The notes under the pieces were generated by a model, which was not told the DNA's origin, did not search any database, and saw only the letters and a program-made list of their open reading frames with translations. From Azospirillum ramasamyi (GTDB lineage: Bacteria > Pseudomonadota > Alphaproteobacteria > Azospirillales > Azospirillaceae): a stretch of DNA of 64,000 nt. The stretch is taken from the NCBI RefSeq assembly GCF_003233655.1, contig NZ_CP029830.1:174501-238500 (forward strand), given 5' to 3'. The position numbers were made by a program, and so were the translations under genes. Within the stretch, counting starts at the first letter, position 1. The number at the start of each line of letters is the position of its first letter. Positions 1 through 15,804 of the stretch are shown one piece after another.

Positions 1-1
1 G

Positions 2-1372
2 CAGGTTCCGGTGGAGCGCAGCCTGATCTACGTCGCCGTCTACATCACCATGTTCCCTCAGCTCGTGGCCGGGCCGATCATCCGTTTCCACGACATCCGC
101 GACGAGATCCACAACCGCAGGGTCAATGCCGGGCTATTCGCCGAGGGCATTCAGATTTTCGTGATCGGCCTTGCGCAGAAGGTGCTGATCGCCAACACGG
201 TGGCGGTGGCGGCGGACCAGATCTTCGCGCTCGACCCGACCGGGCTGAGCCTGCCGGTCGCCTGGCTGGGCATCGTCTGCTACACCTTACAAATCTTCTT
301 CGACTTCTGCGGCTATTCCACCATGGCCATCGGCCTGGCGCTGATGATCGGCTTCCACTTCCCGCAGAACTTCAACTATCCCTACATCTCACAGTCGATC
401 ACCGAGTTCTGGCGCCGCTGGCACATCTCGCTTTCGATGTGGTTCCGTGACTATCTCTACATCCCGCTGGGCGGCAACCGCGCCGGCGCGTTGACCACCT
501 ACCGGAACCTGCTCGTCGTCTTCCTCCTGTGCGGCCTCTGGCATGACGCCGCCTGGACCTTCGTGGTCTGGGGGCTGTGGCACGGCGCCTTCCTGGTGTT
601 CGACGTCCACTCGTCGGGCGTGCTGGTGACCGAGGGGGCCGATGCCGGAATCGATGAGGTCGTCCTGATGCAGGACAGCATCAGCGGCTATTTCAACTAC
701 ACCATGCCGGCCAATGTCGAACGCTTGCGGGTGGTCGTCGACGCCATCGGCAGCGTGCCGACGCTGACCATCACCGGCAGTGCCGGAGACGATTGGATCG
801 GTGCCGGCAGGACCAACACCCCCATCCATATTCTGGGCGGCGACGGCAACGACACGCTGAACGGCGGCTATGGCAGAGGCGGGGGCGCGATCGTGGAGGG
901 GGGCGCCGGCAACGACTATCTGCTGGCCGCCGCCACCACCAGCGCCCGGGTCTGGTTCTCGCTTCAGTCGGGCGACGACACGCTGATCGGCGGCGACGGC
1001 GACGACACCATCCTCGTCGATCTCGGCTCCGCGCCGAACCTGCTCTGGCAGGATCCGAATGCCTGGACCGCGACCCCCGGTCCCGACGATGTCTATTCCT
1101 CCATCTCGTGGAACGGCGCCGGGGTCACGACGGTCACGGATTTCCAGCCGGGCATCGATGTGTTGAGCTTCCGCCACACCTCGCTCAGCCTCTCCGACGT
1201 GATGGCCCGCTTCAACGACCGCGCCGATGGACAGGGGGTGCAGGCCAGCTTCACCACCACCGAGCTGGGGCTGCAACTGCCCGCCCACGTCAACAACACC
1301 TTCACGCTCTCGCTCGACGGCCTTAGCCGGTCCCAGGTTTCGGCGAGCTGGTTCGCGGTTTCCTCAACCTGA
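2..1372 (+). CDS. MBOAT O-acyltransferase (AlgI-like) fragment fused to RTX repeats, 5' end cut by window
   Basis: The frame is open to the left edge (Q-V-P precedes the GTG at 11), so the real start lies outside the window. The first ~197 visible residues match the membrane-bound O-acyltransferase family that acetylates exopolysaccharides: FPQLVAGPI, FDFCGYSTMAIG, FWRRWHISLS and the conserved His in GLWHGAFLV. At about nt 600 the match stops abruptly and the frame continues as a calcium-binding RTX-type region with nonapeptide-like repeats (GSAGDDWIG, GGDGNDTLNGG, GGAGNDYLL, SGDDTLIGGDGDD). AlgI proteins normally continue with more membrane segments here. A membrane enzyme ending in a secreted-type RTX tail is odd: it may be a recombination product, a dead gene, or an assembly join. 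Both domain assignments are firm; function of the whole is unknown. Confidence 0.75.
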   Translation, partial: QVPVERSLIYVAVYITMFPQLVAGPIIRFHDIRDEIHNRRVNAGLFAEGIQIFVIGLAQKVLIANTVAVAADQIFALDPTGLSLPVAWLGIVCYTLQIFFDFCGYSTMAIGLALMIGFHFPQNFNYPYISQSITEFWRRWHISLSMWFRDYLYIPLGGNRAGALTTYRNLLVVFLLCGLWHDAAWTFVVWGLWHGAFLVFDVHSSGVLVTEGADAGIDEVVLMQDSISGYFNYTMPANVERLRVVVDAIGSVPTLTITGSAGDDWIGAGRTNTPIHILGGDGNDTLNGGYGRGGGAIVEGGAGNDYLLAAATTSARVWFSLQSGDDTLIGGDGDDTILVDLGSAPNLLWQDPNAWTATPGPDDVYSSISWNGAGVTTVTDFQPGIDVLSFRHTSLSLSDVMARFNDRADGQGVQASFTTTELGLQLPAHVNNTFTLSLDGLSRSQVSASWFAVSST

Positions 1373-1596
1373 ACGCGCGACCCGGCCGCTCTGCACCTCT
1401 CCCATCGGGGCAATTGACGAGGCTCGCGCTTGCCGGCTCCGGACCCGCTTCCCATGTGCCGTATCCACCCGCGCGGCAGCGGCAGCGGGTGGCGCGGCGG
1501 GACGGACCTTTCCTCCGTTCCGGCTGTTGTACCGAAAGAACTTGCAGCATCGACGTCGAAGGGGACGGCCTGAGAATGTCACCGAGGATTAGCACC

Positions 1597-1905
1597 ATGA
1601 CCCCCCGTCTCCTTGCGGAGCTTCTGGAACCGATCCTGGCCGCAGCGGAAGACGACGAAGAGGCCCTGTCCGAAGCCGTGAACCTGACCGCCGAGGCGAT
1701 GGCGGCGCTGGGCGCCACCGTGCTCGATCCGGACGGGAAGCCGGCCCGCGGGGTGTCCGATGAACGGGCCGTCGTCGCCGCGCTCAACACCCACGCGCAT
1801 AACCTGATGCGCGACGGGCGGCTCGACGACGTCGTCGAGGCTTTGCAAGTGGCCGAGCGGATCGGCCGTCTCGCCCATCTGCCGCACCACCCGCGGACTG
1901 TCTGA
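1597..1905 (+). CDS. Small hypothetical acidic helical protein
   Basis: A 102-residue cytoplasmic protein with no recognised family. The start at 1597 is preferred because GAGG lies nine bases upstream; an in-frame ATG at 1576 is possible. It begins MTPRLLAELLEPIL and carries a strongly acidic helix (AAAEDDEEALSEAV) and a second helix (LDDVVEALQVAERIG). There is no signal peptide or membrane segment. It sits alone between the MBOAT fragment and the trehalose locus. Confidence 0.55.
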   Translation: MTPRLLAELLEPILAAAEDDEEALSEAVNLTAEAMAALGATVLDPDGKPARGVSDERAVVAALNTHAHNLMRDGRLDDVVEALQVAERIGRLAHLPHHPRTV

Positions 1906-1958
1906 TAACTCTTTCGGGAGAAGGCGCGGTCGTTCGTGGAAGCGGCTTCGCGGGTGCG

Positions 1959-1982
1959 GGAACTCCTTCCCTCCGTGCTGTT
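1959..1982 (+). promoter_or_regulatory. Probable EcfG-type general-stress promoter of the trehalose locus
   Basis: GGAAC at 1959-1963 and GTT at 1980-1982 are separated by 16 bases. This matches the GGAAC-N16/17-CGTT pattern of the alphaproteobacterial general stress sigma factor EcfG, except for the base before GTT. It lies about 40 bases before the GTG start of the trehalose fusion gene. Trehalose genes are known EcfG targets in rhizobia, which supports the call. Confidence 0.5.
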
Positions 1983-2024
1983 TGAGCGACGTGCCACCCA
2001 GCGCTCAACAGGGGAGGAGCCCTC

Positions 2025-7631
<5,607 letters not shown>

Positions 7632-7702
7632 CCCCGGCCGGCAGCCCTTCCCCACTCCGCCTTTCATCCTCCGCCCTTTCCCCCTCCCAGGAGCAAACAT
7701 CC

Positions 7703-10481
<2,779 letters not shown>

Positions 10482-10483
<2 letters not shown>

Positions 10484-10513
10484 ATTCCCCCTCCCCCAGG
10501 GGAGAGGGAATTT
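10482..10513. repeat. Imperfect palindrome CCCCTCCCC/GGGGAGAGGG after treY
   Basis: The arms around 10486-10509 form a GC-rich inverted repeat immediately after the treY stop. A longer element with the same CCCCTCCCC/GGGGAGGGG arms occurs at 38805-38840. It may be a dispersed REP-like element that doubles as a transcription terminator. It lacks a T-run. Confidence 0.45.
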
Positions 10514-10545
10514 GTCCGGCCATCGACATCCGGTGCAAAAGGAAA

Positions 10546-10569
10546 GGGCGCGCGAATGATCGCGCGCCC
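10546..10569 (-). terminator. Probable terminator of the Gly/Ser-rich protein gene
   Basis: A perfect 9-bp stem (GGGCGCGCG / CGCGCGCCC) with loop AATGAT lies 24 bases past the stop of the minus-strand gene. On the minus strand it is followed by TTTCCTTTT. Confidence 0.6.
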
Positions 10570-10593
10570 GTCCCATCTGTCCGATCCCTAGGG

Positions 10594-11028
10594 TCAGCGG
10601 ACCGTGCCGCCGGTGCCCGGGGACGAAGAACCGCCCATGGAGCCGCCGCTGGCCCCGCCCATCGAACCGGAGCGCTGCTGCGTGCCGACCGGACCGTCGG
10701 AGCCGGTGCCCATCGAGCCGCTGTTGCCCAGGCTGTTGCCACCCATGCCGCCGGTCGAGCCGGAGGAACCGGAGCCGGTCATCGAACCGCTGCCTGTCGT
10801 CGAGCCGCTGGAGCCGCTGGAACCGGCGCTGTTGCTGTCCACGCCGCCCATGCCGCCGCAGCCGAGCTGGTTGTTGTCCGTGCAAGGCGGGTTGGTCTGG
10901 TTCGAGTTGGTGGTCGAGCCGGCGCTGTTGGCCGCCGGGCTGCCGGAGATCGAATTGCTGTCGGCGGCGAAGGCCGGGGCGGCCATCAGGGCCAGAGCGG
11001 TGGCGGCGCCGATCATCAGGCTCTTCAT
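10594..11028 (-). CDS. Secreted Gly/Ser-rich low-complexity protein
   Basis: A 144-residue protein with a clear Sec signal peptide (MKSLMIGAATALALMAAPAFA, cleavage after AFA). The mature chain is almost wholly Gly, Ser, Thr and Asn, with runs such as GSSGSSGSTTGSGS and two cysteines (NPPCTDNNQLGCGG). No catalytic domain is visible; it is probably an unstructured periplasmic or surface protein. The start is supported by AAAGGA upstream. It is convergent with treY, and a hairpin at 10546-10569 ends it. Similar small secreted proteins are common in alphaproteobacteria, but function is unknown. Confidence 0.75.
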   Translation of the reverse strand: MKSLMIGAATALALMAAPAFAADSNSISGSPAANSAGSTTNSNQTNPPCTDNNQLGCGGMGGVDSNSAGSSGSSGSTTGSGSMTGSGSSGSTGGMGGNSLGNSGSMGTGSDGPVGTQQRSGSMGGASGGSMGGSSSPGTGGTVR

Positions 11029-11348
11029 AACGATTCCTTTCGCTGTGCCGCCCATTGACGCCAGTCTGCCGGCGGTCGGGCGGCCTTGGTTTGGGGACAT
11101 CGAATTTCGTATACGAGGGCTGACTCCGACCGGGTCATGGGCGATGAGCCGTAAGCCGCTGGCCGGGTCCGTCTCCGTATTCCATGCCACCAACAGCGAC
11201 GGGCCGGAATGATCGCGCCGAATTCCACCCGGCTTCCCGATCGTCCGCCGATGCCTTGGCCGGAAAGCGCCGGGGCCAGAAGGCACCGGAAACGAAAAAC
11301 GCCCGCCGAAGGGCGGGCGATTTCGCGGGACGGCGTTCGGGCTGGGGG
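11029..11348. other. 320-base stretch without a convincing gene
   Basis: It lies between two minus-strand genes. It holds the terminator of the response regulator gene (11295-11319), a 10-bp palindrome TCGTATACGA at 11107-11116 that could be an operator, and presumably the promoter of the Gly/Ser-rich protein gene. No ORF here shows coding character. Confidence 0.5.
11295..11319 (-). terminator. Rho-independent terminator of the response regulator gene
   Basis: The stem is CGCCCGCC (11300-11307) with GGCGGGCG (11312-11319) and a GAAG loop. On the minus strand it is followed by TTTTTCG. It lies about 30 bases beyond the stop at 11349. Confidence 0.8.
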
Positions 11349-11795
11349 TCAGGCCGAGCGCATCTTGGGAAGGCTGGCGGTAAAGGCGGCGGAACCTTGG
11401 AAGATCTCCAGCGCCTCCGGCTTGGAGGACGGGCGCAGCCCGCCCAGGATCTCCCCGGCGGCGCCGATGGCCTGGACCAGCGCGTCCGGCATCACCGGCT
11501 TGCGCAGCAGGCCCATGGCGAAGCTGCGGGCCTCCGCCGCATGGTGATCGAAACCGGTCATCAGAAGCGACGGAATGCCGTTCTCCTGCCACAACCGCCG
11601 GGCCAGGACGAGGCCGTTCTCTCCACCCGAGAGATTGACGTCGACCAGCGCCAGGTCGGGACATTCGCGGGCGCCGACCCGCGCGGCCTTGGCGGCATCG
11701 CGCAACGGTCCGACCACGGTATAGCCCGCATTCTCCAGAACGGCCTTCACGGCCGGACCGATCAGCGGATCGTCCTCGACGACAAGCAACTTCAA
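11349..11795 (-). CDS. Stand-alone response regulator receiver protein (CheY-like)
   Basis: A 148-residue receiver domain and little else. It has the acidic pocket (VVEDDPLIG), phospho-acceptor Asp52 in LALVDVNLSG, Thr in LLMTGFD and Lys in LLRKPV. No DNA-binding output domain is present. The C-terminal ~30 residues (SSKPEALEIFQGSA...) are not recognised. No kinase gene is adjacent, so it is an orphan regulator. An EcfG-like promoter upstream (11881-11905) hints at stress-linked expression. Confidence 0.88.
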   Translation of the reverse strand: MKLLVVEDDPLIGPAVKAVLENAGYTVVGPLRDAAKAARVGARECPDLALVDVNLSGGENGLVLARRLWQENGIPSLLMTGFDHHAAEARSFAMGLLRKPVMPDALVQAIGAAGEILGGLRPSSKPEALEIFQGSAAFTASLPKMRSA

Positions 11796-11880
11796 GACGG
11801 CGTGCTCCCTTGATTCAACCGAGCGGGCTTATAGCCCTCTCTTTCCGGAATTCGAAGCCTTGTTCGGCTTCGATCCACTG

Positions 11881-11905
11881 AACCGCCCATGTTTGTCGCA
11901 GTTCC
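11881..11905 (-). promoter_or_regulatory. Possible EcfG-type promoter of the response regulator
   Basis: Read on the minus strand, GGAAC (11905-11901) is followed after 17 bases by GTT (11883-11881). This is the second match to the general-stress pattern in the first 12 kb. It lies about 85 bases before the ATG at 11795. Confidence 0.4.
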
Positions 11906-12025
11906 GCCCCGTTCAAGAGGTCGAAGGAGTACCCCCTTCCGACCATGCGGCCTTACTGAACAACCGGCTTGGAAACATACACCATTGCCGCCAGTTTTAC
12001 TCGAACGCGTGAGAGGAAAGAAAAC

Positions 12026-12244
12026 ATGGCCTTTGTTGAACTGACAGAGATATCGGGGGATACCGTTCTGGTGAACCCCATCGCCGTCGCCTATCTGCGG
12101 GCGACGGCCGATGGCGGGACGGAACTTCACTTCACCGGCCGGGCGGAGCCGCTGCATTTGCCGGGCGCGCCGTCCGACATCGCCCGCTCCCTGGAAAACG
12201 CCGCCCCCGCACCGCCGGAGCCTACCCTGTCGTTACTGGCCTGA
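12026..12244 (+). CDS. Small hypothetical protein, weakly FlbD-like
   Basis: A 72-residue protein starting MAFVELTEISGDTVLVNP. The start is set by GAGAGGAAAG upstream. The pattern of a short beta-rich core (VNPIAVAYLRATADGG, TELHFTG) recalls small FlbD-type flagellar or LytTR-like single-domain proteins, but the match is too weak for a name. It is divergent from the response regulator and convergent with the enoyl-CoA hydratase-like gene. Confidence 0.6.
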   Translation: MAFVELTEISGDTVLVNPIAVAYLRATADGGTELHFTGRAEPLHLPGAPSDIARSLENAAPAPPEPTLSLLA

Positions 12245-12252
12245 CGGCCTGT

Positions 12253-13035
12253 TCAGCCGCGGGGGTAATCGGGCGCCCGCTTTTCGAAGAAAGCGGCGAT
12301 GCCCTCCGCCGCCTCCGCCCCGTGCAGGGCTTCGACGAAGAAGGCGGCCTCGTGGTCGAGCTGGTCGTCGGGCGCGCCGAAACCGCTCTCAATCAGGCGC
12401 TTGGCCCGGCCGATGGCGAGCGTCGGCCCGTCGGCCAGCCGCTCCGCCCAGGCCATCGCCTCGGCGAGAGCGGTGCCGGACGCCACCACCCGGTTGACGA
12501 TGGCGAGCTGCGCCAGCCGCGCCGCGCCGATCCTGCCGCCCTCGAACATGATCTCGGCCACCAGCTGCGGCGTCGCGGCGCGGGCGAGGAAAGCGGAGGC
12601 GCCGCCGTCCGGGTTCAGCCCGACCTTCACATAAGCCAGTGTGAACACCGCATCCTCCGCCGCGACGATCAGGTCGCAGCCGAGCGCCACCGAGAATCCC
12701 GCACCGGCGGCAGAGCCCTCCACCGCGGCGATCACCGGCTTGGGGCAGGCGCGCATGGCGCGGGCCCAGCCATGGAAAAGCTCCAGGCTGCCGCGCGTCG
12801 CCTCCGGGCCGGCCTTGGCGCTGCCGAGCAGCTGGCCCAGATTGCCGCCGGAACAGAACGTGCCGCCGGCCCCGGTCAGCACGATGGCGCCCACCCCCGA
12901 ATCCTCGGCCGCCCGGTTCAGCGCGTCGCGGGCGGCGGCCATCATCTCCGGCCCCAGCGCGTTCCTGGTGGCCGCGTCGTCCATGGTCAGCACCATCACG
13001 CGGCCCTGGCGCGCGACGGTCAGTTGTCCGCTCAT
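12253..13035 (-). CDS. Enoyl-CoA hydratase/isomerase family protein (PaaG-like)
   Basis: A 260-residue crotonase-fold enzyme with the oxyanion-hole segments NALGPEM / GGTFCSGGNL and AVEGSAAGAGFSVALGCD. The two glutamates of true hydratases are missing (GAGFS in place of GGGCE; VKVGLNPDGG in place of the PEI segment). The Asp in NPDGG matches the catalytic Asp of PaaG-type isomerases, so a double-bond isomerase role is more likely than hydration. The ATG at 13035 overlaps the stop of the thioesterase gene (ATGA) and has GGAGGG upstream, so the two are co-translated. Longer upstream frames are shadows. Confidence 0.85.
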   Translation of the reverse strand: MSGQLTVARQGRVMVLTMDDAATRNALGPEMMAAARDALNRAAEDSGVGAIVLTGAGGTFCSGGNLGQLLGSAKAGPEATRGSLELFHGWARAMRACPKPVIAAVEGSAAGAGFSVALGCDLIVAAEDAVFTLAYVKVGLNPDGGASAFLARAATPQLVAEIMFEGGRIGAARLAQLAIVNRVVASGTALAEAMAWAERLADGPTLAIGRAKRLIESGFGAPDDQLDHEAAFFVEALHGAEAAEGIAAFFEKRAPDYPRG

Positions 13036-13475
13036 AGCTCGGTTCCCTCCCGGTTTTCGCTGCCCGGCCGGTATTTGAACATGCCTTCCGACGTTGCGAT
13101 CAGGGCACCGGTGTCTCCGTGGCGGATCTCCGCCGCCACCCCGACGATCTTGCGCCCGCCGCCGCGCAGCCGGCCGGTTGCGACCAGCGTACCGGTGCGC
13201 GCCTGTCCCAGGAAACTCGTCGAGAGCGACAGCGTCACCACCCGGCGCACCCGGCCGGGGAAGGGGCAATATGTCGCCGAGAATCCGGAAGCCGTGTCCA
13301 GAAGAGTCGCCAGAACCCCGCCATGCACCACCCCGGCCCGGTTCAGGTGGCGGTCGTCGATGGCCATCGTCAGCTCCGCCTCCCCTTCTTCCCAGCGACT
13401 CAGGGCGTAACCCAGCAGGCGCTGGAATCCCGATTCCGGCTCCCCATTCAGCAGATCGTCCATACCCTGTTCCAT
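13032..13475 (-). CDS. PaaI-family hotdog thioesterase
   Basis: A 147-residue single-hotdog acyl-CoA thioesterase with the family mark NRAGVVHGGVLATLLDTA (HGG turn plus the active-site Asp) and a GTLVATGRL strand. A GTG one codon upstream is an alternative start. It is the first gene of a two-gene operon with the PaaG-like enzyme. The pair resembles phenylacetate-type ring-degradation side enzymes, although the rest of that pathway is absent here. Confidence 0.88.
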   Translation of the reverse strand: MEQGMDDLLNGEPESGFQRLLGYALSRWEEGEAELTMAIDDRHLNRAGVVHGGVLATLLDTASGFSATYCPFPGRVRRVVTLSLSTSFLGQARTGTLVATGRLRGGGRKIVGVAAEIRHGDTGALIATSEGMFKYRPGSENREGTEL

Positions 13476-13660
13476 CACGCAGCTGTTTCGTGCGCGGAGT
13501 AAAGCGCGTGCGGGCGGTCCAGGTCCACCCGGTCGCCGCGTTCGGCCGGAAGGCCGGCCATTCCGGGATCGACGGACCGAAGGGCTGCTCCGCGTCGGCG
13601 CGGGCTTGCCAGCCGGGAGGAAGCGGTTAACCTTTCCCGAAAATCACAGGAGGGTTTGGG

Positions 13661-14368
13661 ATGATCGACCTTTATTTCTGGCCGACGCCGAACGGCCACA
13701 AGATCACGATCTTTCTGGAGGAAGCCGGGCTGGATTACCGGTTCGAGCCGGTGAACATCTCCAAGGGCGACCAGTTCAAGCCGGAGTTCCTGGCCTTCTC
13801 GCCCAACAACCGCATGCCGGCGATCATCGACCGCGCCCCGGCCGATGGCGGCGAGCCGATCACCATCTTCGAATCCGGCGCCATCCTGGTCTATCTGGCC
13901 GAGAAGACCGGCAAGTTCCTGCCCGGCGACGTGCGTGGGCGGAAGACGGTGCTGGAATGGCTGTTCTGGCAGGTCGGCGGTCTCGGCCCGATGGCCGGGC
14001 AGAACCACCATTTCGTGCAGTACGCGCCGGAACGCATCCCCTACGCCATGGAGCGCTACGTCAAGGAGACGGGCCGCCTCTACGGCGTGATGGACAGGCG
14101 CCTTGCCGACAACGCGTTCCTGGGCGGATCGGAACTGTCGATCGCCGACATGGCCAGCTATCCCTGGATCGTTCCGCACCAGCGCCAGCAGCAGGATCTG
14201 GACAGCTTCCCCAACCTGAAGCGCTGGTTCGACGCGATCAAGGAGCGGCCCGCGGTGGTGCGCGCCTATGAAAAGGGCCAGGCCGTGAACCCCAGCGGCA
14301 CGCCCACCGTGAATGACGAAAGCAAGAAGATCCTGTTCGGCCAATCCGCCGATACGATCAAGCGCTGA
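13661..14368 (+). CDS. Glutathione S-transferase (YfcG/YghU, nu-class-like)
   Basis: A 235-residue GST with a thioredoxin-like N-terminal domain (LYFWPTPNGHKITIFLEE, FSPNNRMPAI cis-Pro, IFESGAILVYLAEKTG) and a helical C-terminal domain (GPMAGQNHHF, SIADMASYPW). The TPNGHK and GQNHHF segments are typical of the disulfide-bond reductase type (YfcG, YghU). The start has AGGAGGG upstream. It stands alone, divergent from the thioesterase operon, and a GC hairpin follows it. Confidence 0.92.
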   Translation: MIDLYFWPTPNGHKITIFLEEAGLDYRFEPVNISKGDQFKPEFLAFSPNNRMPAIIDRAPADGGEPITIFESGAILVYLAEKTGKFLPGDVRGRKTVLEWLFWQVGGLGPMAGQNHHFVQYAPERIPYAMERYVKETGRLYGVMDRRLADNAFLGGSELSIADMASYPWIVPHQRQQQDLDSFPNLKRWFDAIKERPAVVRAYEKGQAVNPSGTPTVNDESKKILFGQSADTIKR

Positions 14369-14375
14369 CCCTATC

Positions 14376-14406
14376 CGCCGGCCCGGTCCTATCCACCGGG
14401 CCGGCG
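14376..14406 (+). terminator. GC-rich hairpin after the GST gene
   Basis: A perfect 12-bp stem (14376-14387 with 14395-14406) and a 7-base loop begin 8 bases past the stop. There is no U-run, so it may act as an mRNA 3' end or pause site. Confidence 0.5.
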
Positions 14407-14544
14407 CGTTGGGATAAGGTTGTGATCTTTTGCGGCCTCCTTTCGCGCTTTGCAGGATTTTGGGTGTCTCCGGCGTAGACGGGACCATTTCTGCCGCAAG
14501 TGTGTTGTTTTTGGCAGGGAATGTTATCCGGAGACGCCGCGCCG

Positions 14545-15789
14545 ATGAGCATTTGGCCCCGCACCGACTCCGACGGCTTCGCCATCGACCCGGCGACCGG
14601 CACGGCCATCCAATCCACCGCTTCACCCACGGCCGCAATCGACATCGCCCTGCATCCGCTGCCTCCCCTGCCCGTACTGGCGCAGATCTGGACGGATCTC
14701 GAGGCACGCGCCGACTCCTCCTTCTTCCTGTCCTGGACCTGGATCGGCCCATGGCTGTCGCAGATGCCGGCGGGCATCGAGCCGCGGCTGCTGGTTGCCC
14801 GGCGGGGGAGCGACGTGGTCGGGCTGGCGGTGCTCTGCCCGCGCCGCCGCCGGCGTCTCGGCCTGCTGCCCGGCCGCTGCTGGATGCTGCACGAGACGGG
14901 CGACCGCGGTTATGACCGGCTGTTCATGGAATACAACGGCATTCTCGCCGACCGCCGCCTCGGCGACGAGGTGACGGACACCGCCCTGCACTGGCTGGGC
15001 GCACGGCTTTCCGCCAATGACGAGCTGGTTCTCGGCGGGCTGACCCTGGCGGCGGAGCGCGCAGCGAGGCGCGTGGCGGCGCGAACCGGCCATTCGCTGC
15101 AGATCCGCACCGCCGATTCCGCGCAGTGGGTGGATCTGGCGCCGGTCAGAGCCAGGGGCGGCGATTTCCGCGCCGGTCTCGGCCGCAACACGCGCGCGGC
15201 GGTGAACCGCAGCGAACGGCTCTACCGCGCCCGCGGCCGGCTGGAGTACCGCGTCGCCGCGACGGTGGAGGAGGCGCTGGCCGATTTCGCCGGGCTGGAG
15301 GTGCTGCACCAGGCCGGCTGGCAGGCCCGCGGCCAGGCCGGAGCCTTCTCCAACCCGGCCTTCCGCCCCTTCCACGAACAGTTGATCGCGCGGGGCGTGC
15401 CGAGCGGGGCGGTGCGTCTGTGCCGGATCAGCGCCGGCGGTCAGCCCATCGGCTATCTCTACAACTTCGTCCACCGCAACCGGGTCATGAACTATCAGGG
15501 CGGCTTCGCCTTCGAGACGGACAACCGGCTGAAGCCGGGATTGCTCAGCCATGTGCTGGCGATCGAGGACGCGCTGGCCCGCGGCGAGGACTGCTACGAC
15601 TTCATGTCGACCCCGGCCGGGCACAAGCCGCTGCTGTCCAATGCCGAACAGCCGATGAACTGGCTGACGCTCGGCCCCGACCGGGTCAGCCGGCGGGTGG
15701 AGGCCCATTGCCGTTCGGCGCGCGGGTTGATGGTCGATGCGGTCAAACGGTCGCTGCGCGGCTGGATCGCGCCGGCAAAAAGCATCTGA
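14545..15789 (+). CDS. GNAT/FemAB-type acyltransferase (CelD/BcsL family)
   Basis: A 414-residue protein of the CelD-like GNAT_6 group, found in exopolysaccharide and small-metabolite clusters. Marks are SFFLSWTWIGPWL near the N-terminus, the central RNTRAAVNRSERLY, and the C-terminal acyl-binding part GYLYNFVHRNRVMNYQGGF with YDFMSTPAGHKPLLSN. ATG starts exist at 14521 and 14545; the latter has GGAG at a better distance. It leads a tight operon with an ATP-grasp ligase (15-base gap) and a phosphoesterase. The acyl donor and substrate are unknown. Confidence 0.78.
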   Translation: MSIWPRTDSDGFAIDPATGTAIQSTASPTAAIDIALHPLPPLPVLAQIWTDLEARADSSFFLSWTWIGPWLSQMPAGIEPRLLVARRGSDVVGLAVLCPRRRRRLGLLPGRCWMLHETGDRGYDRLFMEYNGILADRRLGDEVTDTALHWLGARLSANDELVLGGLTLAAERAARRVAARTGHSLQIRTADSAQWVDLAPVRARGGDFRAGLGRNTRAAVNRSERLYRARGRLEYRVAATVEEALADFAGLEVLHQAGWQARGQAGAFSNPAFRPFHEQLIARGVPSGAVRLCRISAGGQPIGYLYNFVHRNRVMNYQGGFAFETDNRLKPGLLSHVLAIEDALARGEDCYDFMSTPAGHKPLLSNAEQPMNWLTLGPDRVSRRVEAHCRSARGLMVDAVKRSLRGWIAPAKSI

Positions 15790-15804
15790 AGGGGAGGCGT
15801 GCGA

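Noticed and set aside
13036..13269. N-terminal extension of the enoyl-CoA hydratase-like gene
   Set aside because: The extension is an out-of-frame shadow of the thioesterase gene. A good ribosome site and an ATGA overlap fix the start at 13035.
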